Below are positions 24,134 through 33,950 of a DNA stretch of 64,000 nt, in pieces (within the stretch, counting starts at the first letter, position 1; every line of letters begins with the position of its first letter). A program made the position numbers and the translations under genes. A model generated the notes under the pieces. It saw only the letters and a program-made list of their open reading frames with translations, was not told where the DNA came from and made no database searches. Origin of the DNA: Halorussus salinus (GTDB lineage: Archaea > Halobacteriota > Halobacteria > Halobacteriales > Haladaptataceae); assembly GCF_004765815.2 (NCBI RefSeq), contig NZ_SBIS02000007.1:558001-622000 (forward strand). Direction: 5' to 3'.

Positions 24134-25276
24134 TCAGGCCGTCTTTATCTCTTCCCACGCCTTGATCCACGCGTCCTCCTTCTCGACCGCCTTGAACGGA
24201 ATCATGTTTTCGAGCCGGGAGGGGTCGATGGAGCCGAACATCTCGTTTTGCTCGTCCGAGAGGTGGTCTTGGGTCTTCGGGTTGACGCTCGGCGAGTAGC
24301 CGACCTTCGCCAACTTCGCGCCGAGTTTCGGGGCGATGAACTCGTTGACGACCTGCCACGCCTTCTCCTTGTTGCTGGAGGCCTTCGAGACCACCGCGGA
24401 CTCGAACCACGCCAGCGACCCTTCCTTCGGGGCGGCCATCTCGGGCCAGTCGTCGCCGTTGGTCCACATCTCGACGATCTCGTTCCGTCCGGACTGGCCG
24501 ATGACGAAGTTGCCCTGCCGGAGCGACTTGATGTAGGTCGGGTCCGCCGCGATGTACCCCTGCAACATCGGCTTCTGGTCGATCATCGTCTGCTTGACCT
24601 CCTCGATTTGCTTCTCGGAGAGGGTGACCTTCCCGCCCTCGAAGGCGTCCCGGTAGCCCAGATAGAGCGCCGCCGCGCTCATCGCCTTGAAGTGGTTGTC
24701 GTACATGATGATCTGCCCGCTGTACTCGTCGTCGAACAACTTCGCGTAGGTGGGTTCGTGGTCGTCGACCTTCCGGGAGTCGTACGAGTAGCCGTACCAG
24801 CCGAACCGAATCGGGACGCCGTACATCTCTCCGCCGCTGGTGAACTGGTTGTCGGCGAACCCTTTGAACACGTCGTAGGTGGAACTGTAGTTCGACACCA
24901 CGTCCTTCGGAACCGAATCGACCAGTCCCGCCTCCATCATCTTCGGGACGTAGTTGTTGTTCGGCACCGCGATGTCGTACTGTTCGTTCTGGCCCGAGTT
25001 CCACGACGAGAACATCTTCGAGGAGGACGTGGACTTGGTGAACTTCACGTTCACGTCGAGTCGGCTCTCGATGTCCGACTTGAGGTCGGCGTACTCCTCC
25101 CACGTCAGGATGTTGATGGTCGGGGTGCCGCTCCCGCCGCCGAAGCTTCCGATACAGCCAGCGGTCAGTCCGACGGTACCCGCCGCACCGGTCGCCTTGA
25201 GGAACGTCCGGCGGTCGTTGCGATGCTCGTTCGTCGTCTCCGATTTCTCGGCCTGCTCGGTTCGGCTACTTGGCAT
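24134..25276 (-). CDS. Tat-exported lipoprotein, PotD-type substrate-binding protein (locus 1)
   Basis: The 380-residue protein has a Tat signal (NDRRTFLKATGAAGTVGL) ending in a lipobox LTAGC, so it should be a membrane-anchored lipoprotein outside the cell. The mature part opens PTINILTWEEYADLKSDIES, typical of PotD/PotF-type binding proteins. Polyamine is the family default, but substrate cannot be read from sequence by eye. A TATA-like GAATTAAGTC box lies about 25 bp upstream of the ATG, in the region shared with the divergent ATPase gene. Confidence 0.88.
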   Translation of the reverse strand: MPSSRTEQAEKSETTNEHRNDRRTFLKATGAAGTVGLTAGCIGSFGGGSGTPTINILTWEEYADLKSDIESRLDVNVKFTKSTSSSKMFSSWNSGQNEQYDIAVPNNNYVPKMMEAGLVDSVPKDVVSNYSSTYDVFKGFADNQFTSGGEMYGVPIRFGWYGYSYDSRKVDDHEPTYAKLFDDEYSGQIIMYDNHFKAMSAAALYLGYRDAFEGGKVTLSEKQIEEVKQTMIDQKPMLQGYIAADPTYIKSLRQGNFVIGQSGRNEIVEMWTNGDDWPEMAAPKEGSLAWFESAVVSKASSNKEKAWQVVNEFIAPKLGAKLAKVGYSPSVNPKTQDHLSDEQNEMFGSIDPSRLENMIPFKAVEKEDAWIKAWEEIKTA

Positions 25277-25454
25277 GTCATATCACCACATAGAGCTACG
25301 ACTTAATTCTTACGTCGAAAATCTATAGGGGTATTCGGTATTTCGCACAGAATTAGGGTTCGTAAGTAAAATTTAGTATTAATATATTGGACAAATTACT
25401 GGATTACTGTCTTGACCGAAACTGTTTATGTGGAGCAGTTTGCAAGCCACTGGT
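25277..25454. promoter_or_regulatory. Divergent promoter region, ABC locus 1
   Basis: 178 bp of AT-rich DNA between the binding-protein and ATPase genes. On the minus strand GAATTAAGTC (about 25295-25304) and on the plus strand CTGTTTATGTG (about 25422-25432) lie 20-30 bp from the respective start codons, consistent with leaderless transcripts in both directions. The corresponding region of locus 2 (29558-29755) has the same layout but differs in sequence. Confidence 0.6.
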
Positions 25455-26528
25455 ATGGCAACCGGTAACGAGTCGCTGATACGATTGGACGGGGTGCGCA
25501 AGGAGTTCGGCGACGTGACCGCGGTCGAGTCGGTGGATCTGACGGTGAGGCGCGGCGAGTTCTTCTCGCTGGTCGGGCCGTCCGGGTGCGGGAAGACGAC
25601 TACTCTCCGGATGATAAGCGGGTTCGAGACCCCCACGGAGGGACGGGTCGTCCTCGACGGACACGACATGCAGGGCGTGCCGCCGGACGCCCGCGACAGC
25701 AACCTCGTCTTCCAGCATCACTCGCTGTTTCCCCACATGAGCGTTGGCGAGAACGTCGCGTACGGACTCGAAAAGTCCGGCGTCGATACCGGCGAGCGCG
25801 AGGAGTACGTCGAGGAGTACCTCGAACTCGTGGACCTCGACGGCTACGAGGAGCGCAATCCGGGCGACCTCTCGGGGGGCCAGCAACAGCGCGTCGCGCT
25901 GGCCCGCGCGCTCGTCAACGAACCGAGCGTCCTGCTGTTCGACGAGCCACTGGCCTCGCTCGACCGCAAACTCCGCAAGCAGATGCAGGTCGAGTTACGC
26001 AAGATTCACGAGAAAACGCAGGGCGCGTTCTTCTACGTCACCCACGACCAAGAGGTCGCGATGACCCTCAGCGACCGCCTCGCGGTGATGAACGAGGGCC
26101 AAATCGAGCAGGTCGGCCCGCCCGAGGAGATCTACCGGAATCCGGCGAGTCCGTTCGTCGCGGACTTCATCGGCGACACCAACCTCTTCGACGGTCGCGC
26201 GCGCACCGAGGACGGCCGCACGGCCGTCGAAGTCGGTAACGGCGACGGGTTCTCGTTCACCTCCTCGAAGGAGGTGCGCGAGGGGGACGTGACGGTCTCC
26301 ATCCGGCCGGAGGACTTCTCGCTCGTGGAAAACGGCGGCGCTACCTTCGAGGGCGAAATCGTCGAGCGGTACTTCCAAGGCGACCAGACCAACTACATCG
26401 TGGACACCGGCGCGGAGGACCTCTCTGAGGTGCAGGTGGTCATGCAGGGCCGGGACACGCCCGTCTCGCGCGGTGAGCGCGCGTCGTTCGCCGTCGAGGA
26501 GGACGCACCGGTCGTCTTCGAGGCGTAG
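25455..26528 (+). CDS. ABC transporter ATPase, PotA-type (locus 1)
   Basis: The 357-residue ATPase shows Walker A ([13 protein letters not shown]), Q-loop (LVFQHHSLFPHM), signature [15 protein letters not shown], Walker B (LLFDEPLASLD) and the switch His in [12 protein letters not shown]-terminal TOBE-type domain follows (from about residue 235). It powers the PotBC-type permease encoded divergently. The start at ATG 25455 (MATGNESLIRLDGV) fits a leaderless transcript from the TTTAT box 27 bp upstream; the in-frame extension from 25428 is rejected. Residues 1-235 are nearly identical to the ATPase at 29756. Confidence 0.92.
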   Translation: MATGNESLIRLDGVRKEFGDVTAVESVDLTVRRGEFFSLVGPSGCGKTTTLRMISGFETPTEGRVVLDGHDMQGVPPDARDSNLVFQHHSLFPHMSVGENVAYGLEKSGVDTGEREEYVEEYLELVDLDGYEERNPGDLSGGQQQRVALARALVNEPSVLLFDEPLASLDRKLRKQMQVELRKIHEKTQGAFFYVTHDQEVAMTLSDRLAVMNEGQIEQVGPPEEIYRNPASPFVADFIGDTNLFDGRARTEDGRTAVEVGNGDGFSFTSSKEVREGDVTVSIRPEDFSLVENGGATFEGEIVERYFQGDQTNYIVDTGAEDLSEVQVVMQGRDTPVSRGERASFAVEEDAPVVFEA

Positions 26529-26552
26529 CGGCGAAAAAGCAGCGGCGGGACC

Positions 26553-27470
26553 CTACTCGTCGTCGCCGTCGGTCCCCGCGACCATCCCCGTCACGTTACC
26601 GACGTTCATCGCCACCGCCAGCACGATTGCGATGATGAAGACGATGAACGAGGAAATCGCGTTCATCTTCGGTGCCGTCCCGTACTTTATCATCGAGAAC
26701 ATCGAGGTCGTCAGCACGTCCATCGTCCCGCGGACGAAGAACGCCCGGATGAAGTCCTCGAACGACCGAATCCACGCGAACAGGAACCCCGCGCCGATTG
26801 CTGGCGCGACGATGGGCAACGTCACGTCTCTGAACACCGTCAGCGGGTCCGCGCCCAAGTCGCGGGCGGCCTCCTCCAGCGACTCGTCGAACGTGTAGAG
26901 CCGCGAGGTCACGATGAGGAGGACGAACGGGAGTCCGTACACGCTGTGGGTCAACACGACCGTCCAGAACCCCGGAACGATGGTGATGCCGAACAGTTGC
27001 GGCAGCAGCGTCCGGAAGTAGATGAGCAGCGCGATGCCCAACACGACCCCCGGAATCACCATCGGCAGGATGCCGAAGGTTCGATACGTCTCCTTCAGCG
27101 GGAAGGAGTACCGCGCCAGCGCGAAACTGGCGAGGACGCCGAACACCGTGGCGATGGAGGCCGCGATGGTGGCGACCTGCACGCTGTGCCACAGCGAAGT
27201 CATCAGCGCGCCGTCGGCGAACGTCGCGGCGTAGTGGGCCAGCGTGAACCCCCGGAACGGGAAGAACGTGCTGGCGTTGACCGCGAACGAGAGGAGTATC
27301 ATCACCGCGAGCGGAATCCAGAGGAACACGAGGAGCGCGCCCGCGATGACGTACAGGCCCCGCCCGAGGAGCCACTCCTTGCGCTCGTGGTCGAGGAGTC
27401 GCGTGCCGGTGTCCTGCTGGCTCACCGTCCCGCGGTCCGTCTCGGTGCCCGAATCGGTCTCGGTCGCCAT
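26553..27470 (-). CDS. ABC transporter permease, PotC-type (locus 2)
   Basis: The 305-residue paralogue of the permease at 22305 keeps the EAA loop EEAARDLGADPLTVFRDVTL and the six-helix plan. An 8-10 residue insertion (LLPQLFGITIVPGF) distinguishes the middle loop from locus 1. The start ATG at 27470 follows the upstream stop by one base, exactly as in locus 1. It is convergent with the locus 1 ATPase, 24 bp away. Confidence 0.88.
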   Translation of the reverse strand: MATETDSGTETDRGTVSQQDTGTRLLDHERKEWLLGRGLYVIAGALLVFLWIPLAVMILLSFAVNASTFFPFRGFTLAHYAATFADGALMTSLWHSVQVATIAASIATVFGVLASFALARYSFPLKETYRTFGILPMVIPGVVLGIALLIYFRTLLPQLFGITIVPGFWTVVLTHSVYGLPFVLLIVTSRLYTFDESLEEAARDLGADPLTVFRDVTLPIVAPAIGAGFLFAWIRSFEDFIRAFFVRGTMDVLTTSMFSMIKYGTAPKMNAISSFIVFIIAIVLAVAMNVGNVTGMVAGTDGDDE

Positions 27471-27471
27471 C

Positions 27472-28407
27472 TCAGACACCCCCCAAGTCCTCGATGCTGA
27501 CGTAGCGGAACGCGAGCGCGAACGCGACCACGATGCTCAGGACGATGAACATCGACGCGGCGCTCCCGTACCCGATGGCGTACAGCGAGTTGATTCGCTC
27601 CTCGATGAGTTGGCCTATCATCAGCACTTTCCCCTGCCCGAGGAACCGCGGCGTGATGAACGCCCCCAGCGCGGGCACGAACACGAACAGGCTCCCGCTG
27701 ATGATGCCCGGCAACACCAGCGGGAGAATCACGTCTTTCAGCGTCTCGACCCGACTCGCGCCGAGGTCCCGCGCGGCCTCGGTCAGCGAGAAGTCCAGCC
27801 CGTCGAGGCTGGCGTACAGCGACAACAGCATGTACGGGAAGTACGCGTGAGTCAGCCCCACGATGATGGCTGGCACCCCGTAGTTGAAGATGCCGAGCGG
27901 CCCGTTCGTGACGCCGAGTCGCATCAGCGTGCTGTTGATGACGCCGCTCGGGCCGAACATCAGGTACCACGAGTAGGCCCGCACGAGGTACATTGTGAAG
28001 AACGGCAACAACACGAGGAAGATGACCACTTTGAACGTGGTGCCTCCTCGGCGCGCCAGCAGGTACGCGAGCGGAAACGCTAACATCAGACACAGCACCG
28101 TCGTCACCGCCGCGATGAAGTACGACAGCGCGAGCGACTGGAAGAACGCGGTCTGCCAGAACGGCCCTTCGCCCGCGAACAGCTGATTGTAGTTCTCCAT
28201 CGTCGGCTCCCAGATAATCTGGTAGGTGAACGTATCGACGCTCGTGAAGCTGACCGCCACCATGAACGTCAGCGGCGTCAACAACAGGAGGAACAACCAG
28301 ACCAGCGCCGGTCCGGTCGTTATCCCGAGCTTGCTGGCCCGCGAGGTGAACGCGCCGACGAACTGCTCGCGCGCGGACTGGCCGCGCTCGGACGTTTCGG
28401 TGGACAC
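27472..28407 (-). CDS. ABC transporter permease, PotB-type (locus 2)
   Basis: The 311-residue paralogue of the gene at 23191 has EAA loop TEAARDLGASRVETLKDVIL. The DNA from about 27560 to 27690 is almost identical to that at 23290-23420, pointing to recent duplication or gene conversion. It starts at a GTG (MSTETSERGQ) one base before the binding-protein stop codon region ends, so translation is tightly coupled. Substrate as for locus 1 is unproven. Confidence 0.88.
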   Translation of the reverse strand: MSTETSERGQSAREQFVGAFTSRASKLGITTGPALVWLFLLLLTPLTFMVAVSFTSVDTFTYQIIWEPTMENYNQLFAGEGPFWQTAFFQSLALSYFIAAVTTVLCLMLAFPLAYLLARRGGTTFKVVIFLVLLPFFTMYLVRAYSWYLMFGPSGVINSTLMRLGVTNGPLGIFNYGVPAIIVGLTHAYFPYMLLSLYASLDGLDFSLTEAARDLGASRVETLKDVILPLVLPGIISGSLFVFVPALGAFITPRFLGQGKVLMIGQLIEERINSLYAIGYGSAASMFIVLSIVVAFALAFRYVSIEDLGGV

Positions 28408-28408
28408 G

Positions 28409-29557
28409 TCAGGCGACCTTAATTTCTTCCCACGCCTGAATCCACTGCCGTTCGTTCTCGACCGCCTTGAACGGGATGAAGCTCTCCAGTTTCGCGGGGT
28501 CCACCGCTCCGTAGAGGTCGTTCTGTTGCTGGGTCAGGTACTGCTGGGTCGCCGGGTTGACGCTGGGCGAGTAGCCCACCTTCGCCAGCGTCGCCCCGAG
28601 CTTCGGCGAGATGTACTCGTTGACGACCTCCCACGCCTTCTGTTTGTTGCTGGACGCCTTCGAGACGACCGCCGACTCGAACCACGCGAGCGCGCCCTCT
28701 TGGGGCACCGCCATCTCGGGCCAGTCGTCGCCGCTGGCCCACATCTCGACGATCTCGTTGCGACCGGACTGGCCGACAAGGAAGTTGCCCTGCCGGAACG
28801 ACTTGATGTAGGTCGGGTCCGCCGCGATGTACCCCTGCAACAGGGGTTTCTGGTCGATCATCGTCTGCTTGACCTCCTGAATCTGGTCCTCCGAGAGGGT
28901 CACCCGCTGGCCCTCGAAGGCGTCGCGCATCCCGAGGTGGAGCGCGGCCCCGCTCATCGCCTTGAAGTGGTTGTCGTACATGATGATGTCGCCACTCAAG
29001 TTCGTCCCCTCGAACTCCTCGCTGAACAGAATCTCGTAGGTCGGTTCGTGGTCCGGTATCTCCCGCGAGTCGTACGAGTAGCCGTACCAGCCGAACCGAA
29101 CCGGGACGCCGTACCGCTGGCCGTTGGCCGTGAACTGCGTGTCGGCGAACCCTTTGAACGTGTCGTAGATGTTGCTCTGGTTGTTGACCACGTCCTCTGG
29201 CACCGGTGCCAGCAGGTCCGCGTTCATCATCTTCGGCACGTAGTTGTTGTTCGGAATGGCGATGTCGTACTGGCGGTACTGCCCGGCGTTCCACGACGAG
29301 AACATCTTTGCCGACGACGTGGACTTGGTTATCTGGATGTCCACCCCGACCTGCTCTTGAATCGGCCCGAGGAGTTGCTGGTCACCGTACTCCTCCCACG
29401 TCAGAACGTTGAGCGTCGGTCGCTGTGCGGAGACCGACCCGACGTAGTTCGGCAGTCCAACCAGTCCGGCCGCTCCGGCCGCGCCGCTGGCCTTCAGAAA
29501 CCGCCGACGGGAGTTGTTGCTCTGTTCGGTACGACCGCTGTCACCGTCTCGTGTCAT
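28409..29557 (-). CDS. Tat-exported PotD-type substrate-binding protein (locus 2)
   Basis: The 382-residue binding protein starts at MTRDGDSGRTEQ (ATG 29557). The Tat signal NNSRRRFLKASGAAGAAGLV is followed by GLPNYVGSVSA and no lipobox cysteine, so unlike the locus 1 protein it should be cleaved by signal peptidase I and released or held otherwise. The mature part, TLNVLTWEEYGDQQLLGPIQ, aligns with locus 1 to the end. An in-frame start 42 bp upstream is rejected because it lacks signal character. Confidence 0.87.
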   Translation of the reverse strand: MTRDGDSGRTEQSNNSRRRFLKASGAAGAAGLVGLPNYVGSVSAQRPTLNVLTWEEYGDQQLLGPIQEQVGVDIQITKSTSSAKMFSSWNAGQYRQYDIAIPNNNYVPKMMNADLLAPVPEDVVNNQSNIYDTFKGFADTQFTANGQRYGVPVRFGWYGYSYDSREIPDHEPTYEILFSEEFEGTNLSGDIIMYDNHFKAMSGAALHLGMRDAFEGQRVTLSEDQIQEVKQTMIDQKPLLQGYIAADPTYIKSFRQGNFLVGQSGRNEIVEMWASGDDWPEMAVPQEGALAWFESAVVSKASSNKQKAWEVVNEYISPKLGATLAKVGYSPSVNPATQQYLTQQQNDLYGAVDPAKLESFIPFKAVENERQWIQAWEEIKVA

Positions 29558-29755
29558 TTGGTATCCCCCACCACGTCGAGAGTCGAGAGAATAAGTCATA
29601 AAAGTTTATGCTTTTTGTGTGGCCCGGCGGACTAATTTCGATGACTCGGGCCGCAGACGCTTGTCCGCCGAAAATTTCAATCGAACTGAACTTCCGCGCC
29701 GAGCTATTCCGAATCACCCCGAGGCGTTTTATATTGTGATGCAGTACCATGCGTC
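29558..29755. promoter_or_regulatory. Divergent promoter region, ABC locus 2
   Basis: 198 bp between binding-protein and ATPase genes. GTTTTATATTG (29726-29736) lies about 25 bp before the ATPase ATG, and on the minus strand TTTTATGACTTATTC lies 35-50 bp before the binding-protein ATG. The central part is GC-richer and carries no evident gene. Confidence 0.6.
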
Positions 29756-30856
29756 ATGGGAGTGGATGGGGAGCTAATACGATTGACCGACGTGCGAAAG
29801 GAGTTCGGAGACGTGACGGCCGTGGACGGCATCGACTTCGACATCGAGCGCGGCGAGTTCTTCTCGCTGGTCGGGCCATCCGGGTGCGGGAAGACCACCA
29901 CCCTCCGGATGATAAGCGGGTTCGAGACGCCGACCGACGGCGATGTCGTCATCGACGGCCGGGATATGCAGGGCGTACCGCCCGACGCGCGAGACACCAA
30001 TCTCGTCTTCCAACACCTCTCGCTGTTCCCGCACATGTCCGTCGCGGAGAACGTCGGCTACGGTCTGAAGAAGTCCGGCGTCGGGAAGAGCGAGCGCGAG
30101 GAGCGCGCCTCTCGATACCTCGAACTCGTGGACCTCGGCGGGTACGAGGAGCGCAATCCGACCGAACTCTCGGGCGGCCAGCAACAGCGCGTTGCACTTG
30201 CCCGTGCGCTCGTCAACGAGCCGAGCGTCCTGCTCTTGGACGAACCGCTGTCGAGTCTCGACCGCAAACTCCGCAAGCAGATGCAGGTCGAGTTGCGCAA
30301 GATTCACGAGAAAACGCAGGGCGCGTTCTTCTACGTGACTCACGACCAAGAGGTCGCGATGACGCTCAGCGACCGCCTCGCGGTGATGAACGAGGGGGAA
30401 ATCGAGCAGGTCGGCCCGCCCGAGGAGATCTACCGAAACCCGGCGAGTCCGTTCGTCGCGGACTTCATCGGCGACACGAACCTGCTGGACGGGGAGGCCC
30501 ACGCCGAGGAGGGCCGGACCGTCGTGGCGGTCGGCGGTCGGGACGGCATCGAGTTCGTCCCCGACGAGTCGGTCGGCGAGGGGCCGGTCAGCGTCTCGAT
30601 TCGCCCCGAGGACATCTCGCTGGCCGACGCGGGCGGCCCGAGCGCGAAGTCCGACGGCGGCCGCGCGTCGGGGGGCGGCACCTTCGAGGGTGAGATAGTC
30701 GAGCGGTACTTCCAAGGCGACCAGACCAACTACGTCGTGGATGTCGGTGAGAACGTCGAACTCTCGGTGGTGATGCAGGGCCGGAGTACCCCGGTCGAGC
30801 GCGGCGAGCGCGCGACCTTCTGGTTCGCCGACGACGCGCCCGTGGTGTTCGACTGA
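29756..30856 (+). CDS. ABC transporter ATPase, PotA-type (locus 2)
   Basis: The 366-residue paralogue of the ATPase at 25455 has the same Walker A, LSGGQQQR signature and Walker B ([11 protein letters not shown]) motifs. The nucleotide-binding domain is nearly identical to locus 1; the C-terminal TOBE region diverges and carries an extra Ala/Gly/Ser-rich insert ([15 protein letters not shown]). It is presumed to energise the permease pair encoded divergently at 26553-28407; cross-use between the two loci is plausible given the identity of the ATPase cores. Confidence 0.92.
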   Translation: MGVDGELIRLTDVRKEFGDVTAVDGIDFDIERGEFFSLVGPSGCGKTTTLRMISGFETPTDGDVVIDGRDMQGVPPDARDTNLVFQHLSLFPHMSVAENVGYGLKKSGVGKSEREERASRYLELVDLGGYEERNPTELSGGQQQRVALARALVNEPSVLLLDEPLSSLDRKLRKQMQVELRKIHEKTQGAFFYVTHDQEVAMTLSDRLAVMNEGEIEQVGPPEEIYRNPASPFVADFIGDTNLLDGEAHAEEGRTVVAVGGRDGIEFVPDESVGEGPVSVSIRPEDISLADAGGPSAKSDGGRASGGGTFEGEIVERYFQGDQTNYVVDVGENVELSVVMQGRSTPVERGERATFWFADDAPVVFD

Positions 30857-30928
30857 GTTCCGGGAGTCTCGGCGGTGCTATGTTTTCGAATCGAAATAAT
30901 ATTGAGCGTCCGTTCGTAGTCGGACTGT

Positions 30929-32983
30929 ATGGAGACGGTTCGTGCGAGCGATTATCACGACATCGTGCAGGCCGAGGAGCCCCGAATCTCGCCGGACGGC
31001 GACGAGGTCGCCTTCGTCAGGAAAGTCCCCGAGTCCGACGACGAGTACGAGGCGACGATACACGTCGTCCCGGTCGGGGGCGACGAGCCGCGGCAGTTCA
31101 CCGTCTCGGAGGGCGTCGATAGCCAGCCGCGGTGGAGTCCGAGCGGCGACCGCCTCGCGTTCGTCAGCACGCGGGGCGCGGACGACGACCGCCCGCAGTT
31201 GTGGGTGATGCCGACCGGCGGCGGCGAGGCCCGACGGGTGACCGACGTGGTGGGCGGCGTCGCCGAAATCGCGTGGTCGCCCGACGGGAGCCGAATCGCG
31301 TTCACCCAGCAGGTCACCGACGAGGACCGCGACGAGGACCGCGACACCGGTCTCGACGGCGACGAGTTCGAGCCCGACGAACCGGACCCGCGCGTCATCG
31401 ACCGGAAGGTCTACCGAGCGGGCCAGCGGTACTTCGACGGGAAGCGTGCCCACGTCTACGTCGTGGACCTCGAAAGCGACGACGAAATCCGGCGGCTCAC
31501 CGACGGCGACTACGACCACGTGAACCCCGAGTGGGCCGACGCCGGGAGGCTCCTCTACGGCGCGCGCCGGACCGGCGACCCCGACGACAACATCGTCATC
31601 GACGTGGTGGAGTACGACTTGGACGCTGACGAGGAGACCGAGACAGTCACCCAGACCACGGGGTGGACGCCGATGCTGGCGGCCACGAGCGACGGGCGAC
31701 TCGCGTACGCCTACACGCCCGAGGAGAACGCGACGCTCCGTCAGACCGAAATCGAGGTGCTGGACCGCGAGACCGGCGAGGTGACGACGCCGACCGAGTC
31801 GCTGGACCGGACACTCTCGATGGCGGTGTCGCCCCAGTGGGGACCGAACGAGGAGCGAATCTACTTCTCGACGCCCGACGAGGGCGAGTACGCCGTCTGG
31901 CGCGCGCCCGGCGACGCCGGTTCGGACCCCGAGCGCGTCGTCGGCGACGGCGAGGTCGAGGCCGCCACGGTCGGCGCGGACAAGATAGCGTTCGTCCGGT
32001 CGGAGTGGGACCACCCCGGCGACGTGTTCGTCTCGACGCTGGGCGGTGCCGAGTCGCGGCGACTCACGCGGGTCAACAGCGACTACCTCGACGACCGCGC
32101 CGTCTGCCAGCCCGAGGAGGTCCGCTTCGAGAACGAGTCGGGCGACGAGATTCAGGGGTGGATGCTCACGCCGCCCAACTTCGAGGAGGACGAGGAGTAC
32201 CCCCTCGCGGTCGAAATCCACGGCGGCCCCCACTCGATGTGGTCCACCAGCGGGACGATGTGGCACGAGTTCCAACTGCTGGCGGCGCGGGGCTACGTCG
32301 TCTTCTGGTCGAACCCCCGCGGTTCGACGGGGTACGGCGAGGAGTTCATGGCCGCGCTCGAAGGCGGCGGGTGGGGCGAGGTCGCCTACGAGGACGTGAT
32401 GGCTGGCGTGGACGAGGTAGCGAGCCGCGACTACGTGGACGACGGGGACATGTACGTCACCGGCGGGAGCTACGGCGGCTACATGACGACGTGGATAGTC
32501 GGCCAGACCGACCGGTTCGCGGGCGCGGTCAGCCAGCGCGGCGTCTACGAACTCAACAGCTTCTACGGTTCGACGGACGCGTTCAAGCTCATCGAGTGGG
32601 ACTTCGACGCGAACCCGTGGGACGACTACGAGTTCCTGTGGGAGCGGTCCCCGACCGCCTACGCCGACGAGGTGGACACCCCCACACTGCTCATTCACAG
32701 CGACGACGACTACCGCGTCCCGGTGAACAACGCCGAAATGCTGTATCTCATGTACAAGAAAAACGACGTGGAGACCCGACTGGTCCGCTACCCCCGCGAG
32801 GGCCACGAACTCTCCCGGAGCGGCGAACCCGCCCACGTCGTGGACCGACTCGAACGCATCGTGCGCTGGTTCGACGGCTACTCGGACCACCACGACGCGC
32901 CGAAGGCCCTCGACCGCGGCGACGACGGCCTCTCCGCGGCTGAGGACGACGAAGACGGAGAGAGCGACGACGGCGACGAGTAG
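30929..32983 (+). CDS. S9-family serine peptidase (acylaminoacyl-peptidase type)
   Basis: The 684-residue enzyme has an N-terminal beta-propeller (WD40/PD40-like repeats such as RWSPSGDRLAFVS and IAWSPDGSRIAFTQQ, residues about 10-390) and a C-terminal alpha/beta-hydrolase domain. The catalytic Ser514 is in GGSYGGYMT, the Asp is D594 in DDDYRVP and the His is H626 in REGHELSRSG. Such enzymes trim short peptides or acylated residues in the cytoplasm. The start follows a TATA-like AATATTGAGC stretch. A very acidic tail closes the protein. No signal peptide. Confidence 0.92.
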   Translation: METVRASDYHDIVQAEEPRISPDGDEVAFVRKVPESDDEYEATIHVVPVGGDEPRQFTVSEGVDSQPRWSPSGDRLAFVSTRGADDDRPQLWVMPTGGGEARRVTDVVGGVAEIAWSPDGSRIAFTQQVTDEDRDEDRDTGLDGDEFEPDEPDPRVIDRKVYRAGQRYFDGKRAHVYVVDLESDDEIRRLTDGDYDHVNPEWADAGRLLYGARRTGDPDDNIVIDVVEYDLDADEETETVTQTTGWTPMLAATSDGRLAYAYTPEENATLRQTEIEVLDRETGEVTTPTESLDRTLSMAVSPQWGPNEERIYFSTPDEGEYAVWRAPGDAGSDPERVVGDGEVEAATVGADKIAFVRSEWDHPGDVFVSTLGGAESRRLTRVNSDYLDDRAVCQPEEVRFENESGDEIQGWMLTPPNFEEDEEYPLAVEIHGGPHSMWSTSGTMWHEFQLLAARGYVVFWSNPRGSTGYGEEFMAALEGGGWGEVAYEDVMAGVDEVASRDYVDDGDMYVTGGSYGGYMTTWIVGQTDRFAGAVSQRGVYELNSFYGSTDAFKLIEWDFDANPWDDYEFLWERSPTAYADEVDTPTLLIHSDDDYRVPVNNAEMLYLMYKKNDVETRLVRYPREGHELSRSGEPAHVVDRLERIVRWFDGYSDHHDAPKALDRGDDGLSAAEDDEDGESDDGDE

Positions 32984-33731
32984 TCAGACGACGCAGAAAC
33001 CCGACTCGACTACCGACGTTTGCGCTCGACAGACCGAGTACCCGGCGCGTGCTGGCGAACCCTCGTGGGTCGCCGAGCGCGCGAGGGACGAGGACCGCAG
33101 GTCGGAGCGAAGCGGAGACCGAGGACCGCAGGCGGTTGGGGAGGACGAGGAGCGGTGTCTGTTCTCGCTTCGTTCGAACAGGCGCGTCAGTGCTTGCTCC
33201 GACGGTGCCGTGCAGGGCGGTCGCGGGAGCCTCCTGTTTGTCGGCGAGAGTCCGTCGAGCGGTCGTACTGCTGTCGCGGTGCGGGGCGATTGGCGGTACG
33301 ACTGGTGTCGGTATCCGGCCAGTTCGCCGTGCTGTCGTAGTGTCGCAGGGATTTCCGAGGGGAACGACTTCGGCAAAACGGCACTCCTCTCGACCTACGT
33401 CTCAGTTCCGTTCACACCCCTCCATTGGCAATTTTTCGCACAGGAAGGACCGCTTCGGTAGTGGCTCCCGCGGGGAAAATCCCGCCGCCGTCTTGCGGTC
33501 GTTCACCCGAAACGGAGGGGTTCGACAGCGGTGACTATCCACCGACAGGAACGCCTCCGGAGAACTACGTTCGGGAACGGGGGTCGCCTTCGTCAGGAGA
33601 AATACGCGCGAGAACTGCCCGTAGTCCTGCGTTTTTCCAGTGGACACGGAGGGGTTCGCCGACGAGGGAGTCGGCGGCGGTTCGCCGTCGGCGAGACGAA
33701 AGTCGGCCGACGATTCGCGGTCGCGGAGAGT
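32984..33731. other. Long intergenic region without recognisable gene
   Basis: In 748 bp between the S9 peptidase and the zinc-ribbon gene, all open frames have arginine/serine-rich, non-haloarchaeal composition and no family motif. The stretch 33065-33150 is GA-rich, with GAGGACCGCAGG present twice (about 33093 and 33120). A hairpin CTGTTC/GAACAG occupies 33159-33181. I see no RNA gene or mobile-element end. It may be decayed sequence. Confidence 0.5.
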
Positions 33732-33950
33732 TCAGTCCACGATGATGTCGGTGTCGCCGTCGTCGATGACCGGGCGCTCGTCCGGTTGCATCTCGGTCTC
33801 GTAGCGGTCTATCCAGTCGGCGAAACACTCGGGGCAGAGCCGCTGGCTGTCTATCTGCGAGCGGTCCACCGTGAGTCGGACGGTGCGCGCCAGCGCGTCC
33901 GAGACGGGGTCCCGGCAGTCGTCGCAGGGGTCGGACTCCTCGTCGGTCAT
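33732..33950 (-). CDS. Small zinc-ribbon-like protein
   Basis: A 72-residue protein (start ATG 33950, MTDEESDPCDDC) has two CxxC knuckles, CDDC near residue 9 and CPEC near residue 40. They are separated by a VRLTVDRSQIDSQRL strand region, consistent with one small zinc-binding domain. The tail is acidic. Haloarchaea have many such small zinc-finger proteins, mostly uncharacterised. The ORF could extend nine codons upstream, but MTDEE is a typical start. Confidence 0.7.
   Translation of the reverse strand: MTDEESDPCDDCRDPVSDALARTVRLTVDRSQIDSQRLCPECFADWIDRYETEMQPDERPVIDDGDTDIIVD

Noticed and set aside
30878-32893. 671-codon minus-strand frame opposite the S9 peptidase
   Set aside because: Shadow frame; no domain resemblance, and the peptidase on the other strand has propeller repeats and a catalytic triad.
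33159-33181. Hairpin CTGTTC/GAACAG as terminator of the S9 peptidase gene
   Set aside because: It is about 175 bp past the stop and lacks a T-tract; too weak to call.
33020-33534. Overlapping plus-strand frames after the S9 peptidase
   Set aside because: Arg/Ser/Gly-rich with no motif or promoter pattern; probably noncoding.
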